Assembly: GCF_019175345.1 (NCBI RefSeq)
Contig: NZ_CP077717.1
Location: 186,001 to 250,000 of the forward strand
DNA: 64,000 nt
DNA from: Saccharolobus shibatae B12
GTDB taxonomy: Archaea; Thermoproteota; Thermoprotei_A; Sulfolobales; Sulfolobaceae
Direction: 5' to 3'
Under the pieces are notes generated by a model. It worked only from the letters and a program-made list of their open reading frames with translations, had not been told where the DNA came from and did no database searches. The position numbers and the translations under genes were made by a program. This document shows positions 28,405-37,056 of the stretch, one piece after another (position 1 is the stretch's first letter; each line of letters opens with the position of its first letter).

Positions 28405-28875
28405 CTAAGTCGTAACTACAATAAACTTGTCTCCTTCCTTTTTCAGTAATCCTGAATAGACCCCCCATTCCACTAAAGTTATTTGTAAATCGTAAAGACC
28501 CTCTGGGCTATTATAAACTTGGATTCCTTTCTTTTCAAGAATATATTTCAATTCCTCTATTGTAAAATACTTCAATTCTAAAGTAGTTTTAAAGGGTTCA
28601 ATTTTCTTTATGGAATCTCTGATGATTTCCTTCCTTCTTTTGAGATTTGACTTAAGGAATTCCATACCTTTATCAGTTATTATTATGTCTCCCTCACCTA
28701 CTGTTATGAAACCTAAGGAATTTGCTGTATATACTATTGGCATTAGATCGTCCAAATCTACTTCCATCTCCTTTTCTAACATATATAGGTCTGTCTTTCC
28801 ATTGAACGTGTTTTCCAAAGAGTACAAGAGTCCTACCAAATCTGCTACTCTCGCATGCGGATCTATAACTTCCAC
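28405..28875 (-). CDS. Stand-alone AAA-associated C-terminal domain protein
   Basis: A 156-residue soluble protein resembling the domain found at the C-terminus of nitrate/sulfonate-type ABC ATPases in archaea. It consists of two winged-helix-like halves: HARVADLVGLLYSLENTF..DLDDLMPIVYTANSLGFI followed by ITDKGMEFL, and TIEELKYILEKKG..TLVEWGVYSGLLKK. The ATPase itself is absent. The gene sits 4 bp before the VIT1 transporter gene on the same strand, so it may sense a metal or control that transporter. The family match is from memory. Confidence 0.62.
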   Translation of the reverse strand: MEVIDPHARVADLVGLLYSLENTFNGKTDLYMLEKEMEVDLDDLMPIVYTANSLGFITVGEGDIIITDKGMEFLKSNLKRRKEIIRDSIKKIEPFKTTLELKYFTIEELKYILEKKGIQVYNSPEGLYDLQITLVEWGVYSGLLKKEGDKFIVVTT

Positions 28876-28895
28876 AGAGTTTAATTATAGTAATC

Positions 28896-29249
28896 TTACC
28901 TTTTTAAATTATCTCTAAGGAGTGCTATTATATATAAGATGGGCCCTACATAGAAACCCAGGATCATTAAAACATCTAGTGTTGTGATGTATAAAGATTG
29001 GCCAAACTCTCTAAAAGCTTGTATATGTGCTCCAGAAGAAGATGAGATAATAATAGCTAATATTGCTAAAATGAGTAATATATATTTTAAGAAATTATAT
29101 TTATTAATTAAAAATAAAGATATAATTAGAAATACCACAATAACTAATGTACCAACTGTGAAAATTCGCGGTACAAAATTCAATAGCATTATACTTCCTA
29201 CCAATAGAGATACTGCAGTCAAGATAAGTGAAAAGTAAATTAACTTCAT
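28896..29249 (-). CDS. Hypothetical four-helix membrane protein
   Basis: A 117-residue membrane protein with four hydrophobic segments (about 3-25, 29-50, 54-72 and 90-110) and a short loop with AHIQAFREFGQS between the third and fourth. I do not recognise a family. It lies 20 bp before the AAA-associated-domain gene on the same strand and may be co-transcribed with that gene and VIT1. A stretch of SSSS after the third segment is unusual. No function can be assigned. Confidence 0.55.
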   Translation of the reverse strand: MKLIYFSLILTAVSLLVGSIMLLNFVPRIFTVGTLVIVVFLIISLFLINKYNFLKYILLILAILAIIISSSSGAHIQAFREFGQSLYITTLDVLMILGFYVGPILYIIALLRDNLKR

Positions 29250-29339
29250 TTATTTCATATATTTTTCCTTACTCCCTGTTATTAAAGTGTAGTAGCGCGA
29301 CGCTTACTTTTTAAAATAATACAGTACAAGTATAATATC

Positions 29340-29705
29340 GTGGAAACAGTAAATGAGCCTAAAAAGGAGTTTTACACATATTTCATTTCAACATCAAAAT
29401 TCTATTATGATCTCAGTAGTACAGTTAATTCTCCAATAGTAGTATGCGAAATGTTGTATGAGGCAATAAATGCTGGAATAAAACTCCTTACTTATTACTT
29501 CTCTTTACAATATAAACCAAGAAATGAGGTTGTAAAGGAATTATCTAACATATTAGGAGATTGGGTAGAATATTATTGGAGCTTAGGGTTGACATTACAT
29601 TATGATTGCTATTTAAGTGGGAATGTGGATCAAGACGACATTCCGTTTTATGAGAATCAAGTAAAGGATTTCATTTCTAAGGTAGAAGAAGTGGTCTTTG
29701 GTTAA
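29340..29705 (+). CDS. PaREP1/HEPN-like family protein
   Basis: A 121-residue all-helical protein with a GTG start. The pattern FYTYFISTSKFYYDLSSTVN, then VCEMLYEAINAGIKLLTYYF and a final helix, fits the PaREP1 group, which belongs to the HEPN superfamily and is expanded in crenarchaea. The catalytic RxxxxH of HEPN ribonucleases is absent, so it is probably not a nuclease. No nucleotidyltransferase (MNT) partner adjoins it. Its stop overlaps that of the convergent aminotransferase gene by 4 bp. Confidence 0.65.
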   Translation: METVNEPKKEFYTYFISTSKFYYDLSSTVNSPIVVCEMLYEAINAGIKLLTYYFSLQYKPRNEVVKELSNILGDWVEYYWSLGLTLHYDCYLSGNVDQDDIPFYENQVKDFISKVEEVVFG

Positions 29706-30844
29706 CCGTTCCTTATGACTTCATTAAGGATTCTGACTCCCTCAATTATTTCTTCCTTCGTTACCACTGAAACACTTAGTCTAGTCATTGTATCCCCTCC
29801 CCTTAAAAAGAAAGGCTTTGCTGGAACAAAACTTAGACCTTTCTCTACAGCCTTATGGAAAACGTTCCAACTATCTTTACCTGCATCCAAGAGAAGAAAG
29901 AAACCACATTTAGGCTCGTTAAACTTGTCTAATCCTTTATCTATAAGGGAGTCTACTAATACTCTCATTTTACTCTTATAATGTTCATAAAGTTCCTTTG
30001 ATCTCTCAGTTACAATCCCTTTTCTTAGTAATCTGGCTACTACATATTGGTTTATGGTTGATGTAGAGAAGTCCAATTGTTCCATTAAGCTAATTTTTTC
30101 AGCTATATCTTCCTTTGCTATGAGAAATCCTACTCTTAACCCCGGTGCTATTATTTTACTGAAACTACTTACGTATATTACTCTACCGGTATTGTCGTAG
30201 TTTTTTATTGGATTTGGAATTTCTCCAGCTATTGGCCTATATGGATCATCTTCTATAATGTAGAAATCGTATTTTTCCGCCAGTTCTACTAATGTCTTTC
30301 TTTTACATTCGGACATGTTAACTCCAGCTGGGTTATGACAATTTGGAATAACATATAACAATTTGATTTTAACAATTTTCAGTAGGGTTTCGAGTTCATC
30401 AACGTTAATTCCGGAAGAATCTAACGATATTGGAATTACAGATGAACTTCTCAATTTTAGCGCGTTAAAAGTTTCTATGAAGGTTGGATTCTCAACAGCT
30501 ATGACATCATTCTCTAGGAAGTATTTGCCTAATAATTCCATTGCATGTTGTGCTCCGCTTGTAACAACTATTCTTTCACTTTTTCTTTTGCTCAAGTTTA
30601 AAAGAGGTAGGAATTTATCTTCTATTTCTCTTATAAGTTCATCTTGTCCTCCAGCTCCAGGGTAAAATAATACCTTCGAACCTAGTTCGTTCAGAACTTC
30701 GTTATACGCTTCTTCTATTTCCTTTAGGGGTATTCTACTAGGATCTGGCGTTCCGCTGGCCATGTTAATTTTAACTCTTTTGGCTATTTGCGATCCTAAT
30801 TCAACTGGTGAAATCTCTATTTCTTTTCCGATTCTCGATACCAA
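29702..30844 (-). CDS. PLP-dependent class I aminotransferase (LysN/Aro8-like)
   Basis: A 380-residue fold-type I aminotransferase. IPNCHNPAGV (about 165-174), EDDPYRPI, and SSFSKIIAPGLRVGF (about 228-242, Lys as the PLP Schiff base) match the MocR/LysN/Aro8 branch, which handles 2-aminoadipate, aromatic or branched amino acids. The C-terminal PAKPFFLRGG and RLSVS motifs bind the substrate carboxylate. It overlaps the ornithine cyclodeaminase-family gene upstream by 28 bp, so the two are translated together. A shared amino acid pathway is inferred. Cytosolic. Confidence 0.86.
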   Translation of the reverse strand: MVSRIGKEIEISPVELGSQIAKRVKINMASGTPDPSRIPLKEIEEAYNEVLNELGSKVLFYPGAGGQDELIREIEDKFLPLLNLSKRKSERIVVTSGAQHAMELLGKYFLENDVIAVENPTFIETFNALKLRSSSVIPISLDSSGINVDELETLLKIVKIKLLYVIPNCHNPAGVNMSECKRKTLVELAEKYDFYIIEDDPYRPIAGEIPNPIKNYDNTGRVIYVSSFSKIIAPGLRVGFLIAKEDIAEKISLMEQLDFSTSTINQYVVARLLRKGIVTERSKELYEHYKSKMRVLVDSLIDKGLDKFNEPKCGFFLLLDAGKDSWNVFHKAVEKGLSFVPAKPFFLRGGDTMTRLSVSVVTKEEIIEGVRILNEVIRNG

Positions 30845-31773
30845 ACTCCTTTTACCTCTATTTCAGTACCTAAACCCTTCCTTAAAGCTTTTTCATAGAT
30901 AAGTCTACTTACTGCTAAATCTTCAAGACCTATACCTACAGATTTGAAGATTGTTATTCCCTCTCTGACTACATTAATCCTTCTAGATAGTATTGACGAC
31001 AAGAGAGTTATCTTACTTATATCCAGCATTCCCATTTTCTTTGCAATGACCAACTCTCCAGATTCTTTTAAACTCTGCTCTAATTCTTCAACAACAATCA
31101 AATTTGACGCTTTTATTACCTCTGGGAAAATCTCAATCTTTTCTGGTATATTAGAACCCATCGCATTAATGTGTATTCTCTTATGATTTACGTATTCTAA
31201 TTTCAAAAATGGATCCTTAGCCTTAGTTATCGTTGTTATAACTTCACTTTCTTCACAAATCTTTTTAATAGAATCTTTAGGCGAAACATCTATACCTTCA
31301 CTCCTAAATATGGCTAAAGCTTTTTCCATTCTTTGTTGGGAAGGGGTAAAGATATTAATTTTAATTCCTTTCCTTAGTTGACTTGCAATCTCAACAATTG
31401 CTAGACCATACTTTCCCAAACCAATTACTCCTAGTGAGGAGAAGTCTCCATATATATAATCTGTTGCAAGTATTGATAATACAGCAGTTCTAACTTGTGA
31501 TAGCCTATCGGACTCTATTATGCTTAGGAAATTACCGGCGGTATCATATAAGAACGTTAAATGGCTACCTGAAATGAAAGTTTTGTATCCCATATAGTTT
31601 TCCATAGCCGCAGCTTGAAACGTAAGAGTAGTTCCGTGAAATGATATTCTACTTCTTTCTAAATTTATTGCTAGTTTATTATCAAAAAGTAGAAATGCGT
31701 TCAATAATGACTCATAAATTTGTTTGTAATCCAGTAAATTTATTACATCATTCTCTTTTAGTAGTAGTGTCAA
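30817..31773 (-). CDS. Ornithine cyclodeaminase/mu-crystallin family dehydrogenase
   Basis: A 318-residue protein of the OCD/alanine dehydrogenase family. It has the substrate-side GTTLTFQAAAMENYMGYK region, the RTAVLSILAT helix, and a Rossmann GVIGLGKYGLAIVEI nucleotide loop (about 112-126). Members reduce or cyclise amino acids or imines with NAD(P). Which reaction applies cannot be told: ornithine cyclodeaminase, alanine dehydrogenase, or a ketimine reductase are all possible. The overlapping aminotransferase gene downstream (28 bp) supports amino acid metabolism. It diverges from the winged-helix/coiled-coil regulator gene. Confidence 0.82.
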   Translation of the reverse strand: MTLLLKENDVINLLDYKQIYESLLNAFLLFDNKLAINLERSRISFHGTTLTFQAAAMENYMGYKTFISGSHLTFLYDTAGNFLSIIESDRLSQVRTAVLSILATDYIYGDFSSLGVIGLGKYGLAIVEIASQLRKGIKINIFTPSQQRMEKALAIFRSEGIDVSPKDSIKKICEESEVITTITKAKDPFLKLEYVNHKRIHINAMGSNIPEKIEIFPEVIKASNLIVVEELEQSLKESGELVIAKKMGMLDISKITLLSSILSRRINVVREGITIFKSVGIGLEDLAVSRLIYEKALRKGLGTEIEVKGVWYRESEKK

Positions 31774-31833
31774 TTCTCTCTTAATTTGATATGACTTTAT
31801 ATTTAAAAGAGATTCTATGGTTAGCTATTATAT

Positions 31834-32154
31834 ATGGAACTTACTCCTAGGCTTCAAGATATAGTAAATATTCTAAAAAACAAGGGTAGTATAAACGTAA
31901 AGGATCTCGCTCTAGAAATAAAAGTATCTCCAAAGACTGCCAAGGGTTACGCTAGAGAACTACAAAGACTAGGACTAGTTGATATGGATCAAGATGGTAA
32001 TATAAGACTTAAGGAAGATAAGGTAGAACATCCAGACAGCGAGAAGTTGTTAAAAACCTTGGAGAATCATGAAAACGAGATAACATTACTTAAGAAGGAG
32101 ATAGAAGCGATTAAAGGAGAGTTAGAAAAACTCAAGAAGAAAGGGAAAGCTTAA
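31834..32154 (+). CDS. Winged-helix DNA-binding protein with C-terminal coiled coil
   Basis: A 106-residue basic protein. Residues about 5-60 form a DeoR/MarR-like helix-turn-helix (DIVNILKNKGSINVKDLALEI, then SPKTAKGYARELQRLGLV, then a short wing). Residues about 70-104 are a heptad-patterned coiled coil (LLKTLENHENEITLLKKEI..), a dimerisation arm, ending in a Lys-rich tail. It is probably a dimeric regulator or chromatin protein. It diverges from the OCD/aminotransferase operon, which it may control; the coding 3' end overlaps the convergent sugar-transferase gene by 23 bp. Confidence 0.72.
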   Translation: MELTPRLQDIVNILKNKGSINVKDLALEIKVSPKTAKGYARELQRLGLVDMDQDGNIRLKEDKVEHPDSEKLLKTLENHENEITLLKKEIEAIKGELEKLKKKGKA

Positions 32155-32833
32155 CTATATAAAGGAACCAATTTAAAATTTCTCTAAAATTTAGTTTACT
32201 TTTTCCAGTTTTCCTATCTACGAAAATAATGGGATACTCCTTAAACGTGAGATTATTTCTTATAATCTTGAATATGGAGCATATTTGAAATTCATAGCCA
32301 TTTGTGGTATCACATTCTAACGCCAATAACGCTGCTTTACGTGAGTATATTCTATAATTTGAAGTATTATCGTTAATAGGCGAATGTGATACCAACTTAA
32401 ATAGAAAATTGGCTCCCCTACTTATAATTCTCCTGCTAAAGGGCCAATTTTTTATCCCACCCCCCTTTGCATATCTAGAACCTATGACTAGATCGCAATT
32501 TTCATTTAAGGCAATTTTCATCATTTCTGGTAAATATTTTGGGTCATGACTAAAGTCCGCATCCATTGTAACTATGAAGTCCGATTCCAGTTCTATTGCC
32601 TTTTTAATTCCATATCTTAGTGCTGATCCTAGACCCCTTTCATTATATCTTACTAACACAGTTAGATTATGGATGTTTAAGTCTTGCAGTATTAATGCAG
32701 TTCCATCTGGACTATTATCGTCTACAATGAGGATTCTCGAGGTATACGGTACTATATTGTTTATCTCCTCAACTAGTTTTACGACATTGTCCCTTTCATT
32801 ATAAGTGGGTATAACGATAGAAAAGTTAGCCAT
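32132..32833 (-). CDS. Polyprenol-phosphate glycosyltransferase (Dpm1-like)
   Basis: A 233-residue GT2 enzyme. VDDNSPDGT (about 37-45) binds the nucleotide; MDADFSHDP (about 90-98) gives the metal-binding DxD; GSRYAKGGGIKNW is the acceptor-side motif of dolichyl-phosphate mannose synthases. There is no extra membrane domain, as in soluble Dpm1. It moves mannose or glucose from a nucleotide sugar to dolichyl phosphate at the inner face of the membrane, feeding protein glycosylation together with the dolichol kinase at 1675. It overlaps the PUA-protein gene upstream by 8 bp. Confidence 0.87.
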   Translation of the reverse strand: MANFSIVIPTYNERDNVVKLVEEINNIVPYTSRILIVDDNSPDGTALILQDLNIHNLTVLVRYNERGLGSALRYGIKKAIELESDFIVTMDADFSHDPKYLPEMMKIALNENCDLVIGSRYAKGGGIKNWPFSRRIISRGANFLFKLVSHSPINDNTSNYRIYSRKAALLALECDTTNGYEFQICSIFKIIRNNLTFKEYPIIFVDRKTGKSKLNFREILNWFLYIVKLSLSS

Positions 32834-33284
32834 TACACATCTCCCATATTGTATCTCCTACATGATGGAGATTAATGGCGAATTTTCCCCTCTTTTCAAC
32901 CAGAGCCTTATCCTTTGGCATCAAAACTCTTAGTACGGCAACAGGTAGATTTGTCTTGGTTTTAGCCAAAATAATATCATTCTCTTTGCATTCGCAACCA
33001 TATTCTACTATACCAGGGGCGAAAAGATCAGCTCCTTTACTGACCGCTCTTACAGCTCCCTCATCTATAATTACGTAAGGGAGGCTGATCTTTAGTTTCA
33101 TTATTGCACAAAGTGTGGGAATTATGTCGTCAAAGAAAGCTAAAATATCGTTTACATAGTACCAAGTTTCCTTTTTCTCCTTGCCTACCTCTAATTTTGC
33201 ATTTGAAATGTCAATATTATATTTCTCTTTTATCTTGTTAATGAAAATCTTAGCATCCTTAGATGACATAACATGTCTTTGCAT
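32826..33284 (-). CDS. PUA-domain RNA-binding protein (archaeal MCT-1/Tma20-like)
   Basis: A 152-residue protein. The second half (about 70-150), with PYVIIDEGAVRAVSKGADLFAPGIV and GDTIWEM at the end, is a PUA domain; the KGADLFAPGI phrase is characteristic of MCT-1-like and pseudouridine synthase PUA domains. The N-terminal half fits the small pre-PUA domain of archaeal MCT-1 homologues, which relate to eIF2D and DENR/MCT-1 acting on ribosomes. A translation role is inferred. It lies between the molybdopterin oxidase gene (3 bp away) and the Dpm-like gene (8-bp overlap) on one strand. Confidence 0.8.
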   Translation of the reverse strand: MQRHVMSSKDAKIFINKIKEKYNIDISNAKLEVGKEKKETWYYVNDILAFFDDIIPTLCAIMKLKISLPYVIIDEGAVRAVSKGADLFAPGIVEYGCECKENDIILAKTKTNLPVAVLRVLMPKDKALVEKRGKFAINLHHVGDTIWEMCNG

Positions 33285-33287
33285 GAA

Positions 33288-35420
33288 TTAAATAACCTCT
33301 TCTGGTTTTGGAGGAATGTTGACTATTCTTTTTCCGGTACACTTTTCTATCGCATTTATTACTGCAGGAGTTGATGCAATAGCTCCAGCCTCGCCTATCC
33401 CTTTAGAATTAGTAGGGTGACTTGAGAATCCCTTTTCTATGTAATGCCATTCAATCCTTGGGACTTCTACTGCAGTCGGAAACCCATAGTCGGTTAGGTT
33501 TGAATTTAGTAAGTATCCCTCCTTGCCGTATATTGCTCCTTCATATATTGCTTGCCCTATCCCTTGCACCGCTCCGCCAACTATCTGACCTTCCGCAAGT
33601 AATGGATTTATAACTTTTCCCACATCGTCAAGTGCGACATATTTTTTCACTCTTACGCTTCCAGTCTCCTTATCTACCTTAACTAATGCCATATGAACCC
33701 CATAGGGTACAGTGTAACCTGGTTTAGCCACGTTATAGACATAAGTTACATCTAAGGAGTATCCCATTGAATAGGCGTTCTGTATTACCTCCTTAATAGT
33801 AACACTCTTACTACTCTTCTTATGAGAAAATACGCCATTTTTATATTCTATTTCTTCCGTATCTGCATTTAGCATTTTTGCGCTAACCTCAATTAGTCTT
33901 CTCCTTAATTCTTCGGCAGCCTTATATATCGCTGAGCCTCCAATTGTTAATGTTCTACTTCCCCAAGTTCCTATTCCATCTGAAATTATATCGGTATCTC
34001 CCCATCTAACCTCAATGTTCTCTATTGGTACCTCTAAAACATCAGCTACTATTTGAGCAAAGGCAGTCCCATCACCTTGTCCATGTGGACCGCTACCAGT
34101 TATTATCATAATTTTTCCATCACTTTTAGCTAGAACTCTAGCGGTCTCCCAAGGACCAAATGCTGTTATCTCTACATACATGCTTGAACCTACGCATTCA
34201 TCCACATTAGCTTCATTTTTCAACCTCTGATAATATTCTCTTGCTTTATTTAGTAGTCCCACATAATCGCCGGTATCATAGGTTATACCTAAGGCGTTCT
34301 TGTATGGTAATTCTCGAATCAAATTCTTTTCCCTTATATCAAATTCATCCTTTCCTAGTTCCAACGAGATTATGTTAATTATTCTCTCTATAAAATATGT
34401 GGCTTCCGGCCTACCAGCTCCCCTATACGACTGAGTTGGTGCCTTATTGGTGTTTACTGCGTAATGTTCAATCCTTATGTTTTGAATCCTATAAGGTCCC
34501 AACATCATTCTAACTGTACTGTGAACATTACCTATTTCGTCATCGTTTGCGTCTGGATAAGGCGCACCTAAATCAGCAATCAAAGTACCCTCTAGACCTA
34601 GTATCGTACCGTCTCTCTTTACTCCAACCTTAAACCTTAATCTCTTATCTCTTCCATGACCAGCGCTCTGCATTTCCTCGGAGCGCGTGGGTATCCATTT
34701 TAGTGGCCTCTTCAATTTTAAGGCTAGCTTAGATATGGCATATTCCTCCGGATGAGCTATAATTTTACTCCCAAACGCTCCTCCCACATCAGGCTGAATC
34801 ACTCTTATGTTATCAATTCCTAGAAAATTTATGAGGTTTCTTCTTAGATAATGGGCCGATTGGGTAGATGACCATACATTTAACCTATTACCATCAAAGT
34901 AAGCTAAGACACCCCTAGTTTCTAAGGGATTCGCTATTACTCTTTGGTTATATAACTCTCCATTAATTACTAGGTCAGCTTCTTTAAGACTTTGTTCAAC
35001 GTTTCCCGCTTCCCATTTCTTATACTCGTAAATATTAGACTCCTTCTTACTGTAAACTTTTACATCATTCTTTAAAGCCTCTTGTGGATCAATAACGTAA
35101 GGTAATTCCTCATACTCTATTTCTATACTTTCTAATAAGTCATAAGCCTCATATCTATCTCTTCCTACCACCATTGCTAGCGGTTGGCCAACGTAAGTAG
35201 TCTCCTCAACCGGTATGGGAAAATCACTACCTGGATTTATATCCTCACCGGTAAATATGCCGTTATGGTTCTTCTTTATTTTTATTTTCGCATGTGGTTT
35301 AACAGATCTAAGAAATACCACAAATAACGTTCCTGGAAGTTCTATATCATCAACGTATGTTGAGCCTCCAGTTAAGAATTTAGGATCTTCAATTCGCTTG
35401 ATGGGTTTACCAACGTACAC
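33288..35420 (-). CDS. Molybdopterin-binding large subunit, xanthine/aldehyde/CO dehydrogenase family
   Basis: A 710-residue subunit of a molybdenum hydroxylase. GKPIKRIEDPKFLTGG opens it as in CoxL/CutL proteins; QPDVGGAFGSK, APTQSYRGAGRPEA and GSGPHGQGDGT line the cofactor; GIGEAGAIASTPAV near the C-terminus holds the catalytic Glu. In Sulfolobales this type works as glyceraldehyde or other aldehyde oxidoreductase with a FAD medium and a 2Fe-2S small subunit, neither of which is next to it. The CO dehydrogenase Cys loop (AYRCSFR) is not seen; SYRGAG is in its place. It likely oxidises aldehydes in the cytosol with subunits encoded elsewhere. Confidence 0.87.
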   Translation of the reverse strand: MYVGKPIKRIEDPKFLTGGSTYVDDIELPGTLFVVFLRSVKPHAKIKIKKNHNGIFTGEDINPGSDFPIPVEETTYVGQPLAMVVGRDRYEAYDLLESIEIEYEELPYVIDPQEALKNDVKVYSKKESNIYEYKKWEAGNVEQSLKEADLVINGELYNQRVIANPLETRGVLAYFDGNRLNVWSSTQSAHYLRRNLINFLGIDNIRVIQPDVGGAFGSKIIAHPEEYAISKLALKLKRPLKWIPTRSEEMQSAGHGRDKRLRFKVGVKRDGTILGLEGTLIADLGAPYPDANDDEIGNVHSTVRMMLGPYRIQNIRIEHYAVNTNKAPTQSYRGAGRPEATYFIERIINIISLELGKDEFDIREKNLIRELPYKNALGITYDTGDYVGLLNKAREYYQRLKNEANVDECVGSSMYVEITAFGPWETARVLAKSDGKIMIITGSGPHGQGDGTAFAQIVADVLEVPIENIEVRWGDTDIISDGIGTWGSRTLTIGGSAIYKAAEELRRRLIEVSAKMLNADTEEIEYKNGVFSHKKSSKSVTIKEVIQNAYSMGYSLDVTYVYNVAKPGYTVPYGVHMALVKVDKETGSVRVKKYVALDDVGKVINPLLAEGQIVGGAVQGIGQAIYEGAIYGKEGYLLNSNLTDYGFPTAVEVPRIEWHYIEKGFSSHPTNSKGIGEAGAIASTPAVINAIEKCTGKRIVNIPPKPEEVI

Positions 35421-35428
35421 AAATTAAT

Positions 35429-35977
35429 CTATTGGTCGATGTTTTTAAGCCTTACGTGAATATTTGGATGTGTAGATAAAAACGTAGTTTCTTTCACATC
35501 ATATTTAGTTATTAAATCTTCTAATAATCTTCTATTGGTAAACCTCAAGGCAAACTTATCCGCACTCAACTCAAATCTCCTCTGGAAATATCTTTGCATA
35601 AATAAGGCGAAAAATCCAAAAGGAATCAATACAAATAAATTTAAATTAAGAATATAGGTGAAGGCTATGATTATCGAAATAATATAAAGGCTCATTTTAA
35701 CGTGATGATTTAACTTTAAATGTCCAACTTCATGCATGATAGCTGCTCTAACATGCTCCTCATCTTCTCCATTTACCAATCCTCTAGTTATAACGATAAA
35801 TTTTCCCCAAACCGAGGTCAGAGAGTACGCATTTACTTCATTAGAGTTTACAATATATATAGGATAATCGTAAAGGGTGGAAAATTTTGTTACTCTTTTA
35901 AGCACTATTGCTGGTACTACAACGAATTCTAGCAAAATAACCAGTGTGAGTAAACCGAAAGTAATAATTAAATCCAC
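35429..35977 (-). CDS. Small M48-type membrane metalloprotease
   Basis: A 182-residue protein, shorter than HtpX. It has one N-terminal membrane segment (about 3-28), the zinc site HEVGH (82-86) followed by LKLNHH, two further hydrophobic segments (about 95-130), and FELSADKFALR, which supplies the third ligand (E in ELSAD). The C-terminal THPNIHVRLKNI matches the M48 THPxxxxRI ending. It is an integral membrane protease, possibly for quality control or peptide hormone-like substrates. It starts 62 bp from the divergent alcohol dehydrogenase gene. A second M48 enzyme (HtpX) is at 41192. Confidence 0.8.
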   Translation of the reverse strand: MDLIITFGLLTLVILLEFVVVPAIVLKRVTKFSTLYDYPIYIVNSNEVNAYSLTSVWGKFIVITRGLVNGEDEEHVRAAIMHEVGHLKLNHHVKMSLYIISIIIAFTYILNLNLFVLIPFGFFALFMQRYFQRRFELSADKFALRFTNRRLLEDLITKYDVKETTFLSTHPNIHVRLKNIDQ

Positions 35978-36010
35978 AATTAATATAACGTAAGTATTAC
36001 CATATATTCC

Positions 36011-36018
36011 TTTTTAAA
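36011..36018 (+). promoter_or_regulatory. TATA box of the alcohol dehydrogenase gene
   Basis: TTTTTAAA is centred 25-26 bp before the ATG at 36040, the usual distance for a leaderless Sulfolobus transcript. It overlaps the ATG at 36019, which makes that earlier start unlikely. Confidence 0.55.
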
Positions 36019-36039
36019 ATGGTGGAGGGATTCTCACAT

Positions 36040-37056
36040 ATGAAAAGCGTAGTTATGGAAAATGGAAAGGTCGCAATAAGAGAGCTGCCATTACCTAAAT
36101 TACAGCAAGGTGATGTATTAGTTAAAATGAAGGCTTGTGGATTGTGTGGTACTGACATAGAGAAGATTTGTGGACACTACACTGCATCGCAACCAATATT
36201 AGGCCATGAACCAGCTGGAATAATCCAAGAATCCACGGTTGATTTGTTAAAGCCTGGAGATAGGGTTTTTGCACACCATCACGTTCCATGTTATGAATGC
36301 TACTATTGTAAAAAGGGAAGTCCAACCATGTGTCCATATTATAGAAAAACCAACTTAGATCCTGGTGGATTTTCGGAGTACTTCAGAGTTCCAGCCTGGA
36401 ATGTTGTACGAGGCGGAATATTAAAGCTACCAGACAATGTAAGCTTTGAAGAAGGGGCATTTATAGAGCCCTTGGCTACCGTTATTAGAGCGCAAAGGAG
36501 AGTAATGATTAACAAGGATGATATAGTTTTTATCGTTGGAGCAGGTCCTATGGGGTTATTACACGCAATGATGGCTAAGGTAAATAATGCGGGAGTCGTT
36601 ATAGCATCAGATGTAAGTGAGTTCAGAGTCGAATTTGGATATAAGGTAGGTATTGATTATTCGCTTAATGTGAAGAAAGTTAATGTAGCTGATGAAGTTA
36701 AGAAATTAACTGATGGAAGAGGTGCTGATGTTACTATAATTGCCTCTGGATCTCCCTCTGCAATAATCTCTGGTCTTAATGCTACTAGAAAGGGTGGTAG
36801 AGTTTTGTTATTTGGAGTACCATATAAGGGGACGATACTTAATTATGACATTAGTGATCTCTTAAATAACGAAATTTCAATAATTCCCAGTAATGCTGCT
36901 GTAGAGGAGGACACAAAGGAAGCACTGTCTATAATAGCTAACAAGAAGATTGATGTAACTAAGCTGATAACACATAGATTCCCGTTAGATGAGTTCAATG
37001 AGGCCGTAAGGGTAGCTAAGGAGGGAAATGCCATAAAGGTAATAATATATAGTTAG
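36040..37056 (+). CDS. Zinc-dependent alcohol dehydrogenase, MDR family
   Basis: I prefer the ATG at 36040 (338 residues) over the one at 36019 because a TATA box lies 25 bp before it. KACGLCGTDIEK gives the catalytic zinc Cys (C36), GHEPAG the His/Glu pair, and CYECYYC..C the four structural zinc Cys (a CxxCxxCxxxxxxxC cluster). VGAGPMGLLHAM is the NAD(P) Rossmann loop. It resembles archaeal threonine, sorbitol or glucose dehydrogenase-like MDR enzymes; the substrate is not certain. The last 72 bp overlap the convergent cbiB gene, the largest overlap in the window. Confidence 0.85.
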   Translation: MKSVVMENGKVAIRELPLPKLQQGDVLVKMKACGLCGTDIEKICGHYTASQPILGHEPAGIIQESTVDLLKPGDRVFAHHHVPCYECYYCKKGSPTMCPYYRKTNLDPGGFSEYFRVPAWNVVRGGILKLPDNVSFEEGAFIEPLATVIRAQRRVMINKDDIVFIVGAGPMGLLHAMMAKVNNAGVVIASDVSEFRVEFGYKVGIDYSLNVKKVNVADEVKKLTDGRGADVTIIASGSPSAIISGLNATRKGGRVLLFGVPYKGTILNYDISDLLNNEISIIPSNAAVEEDTKEALSIIANKKIDVTKLITHRFPLDEFNEAVRVAKEGNAIKVIIYS

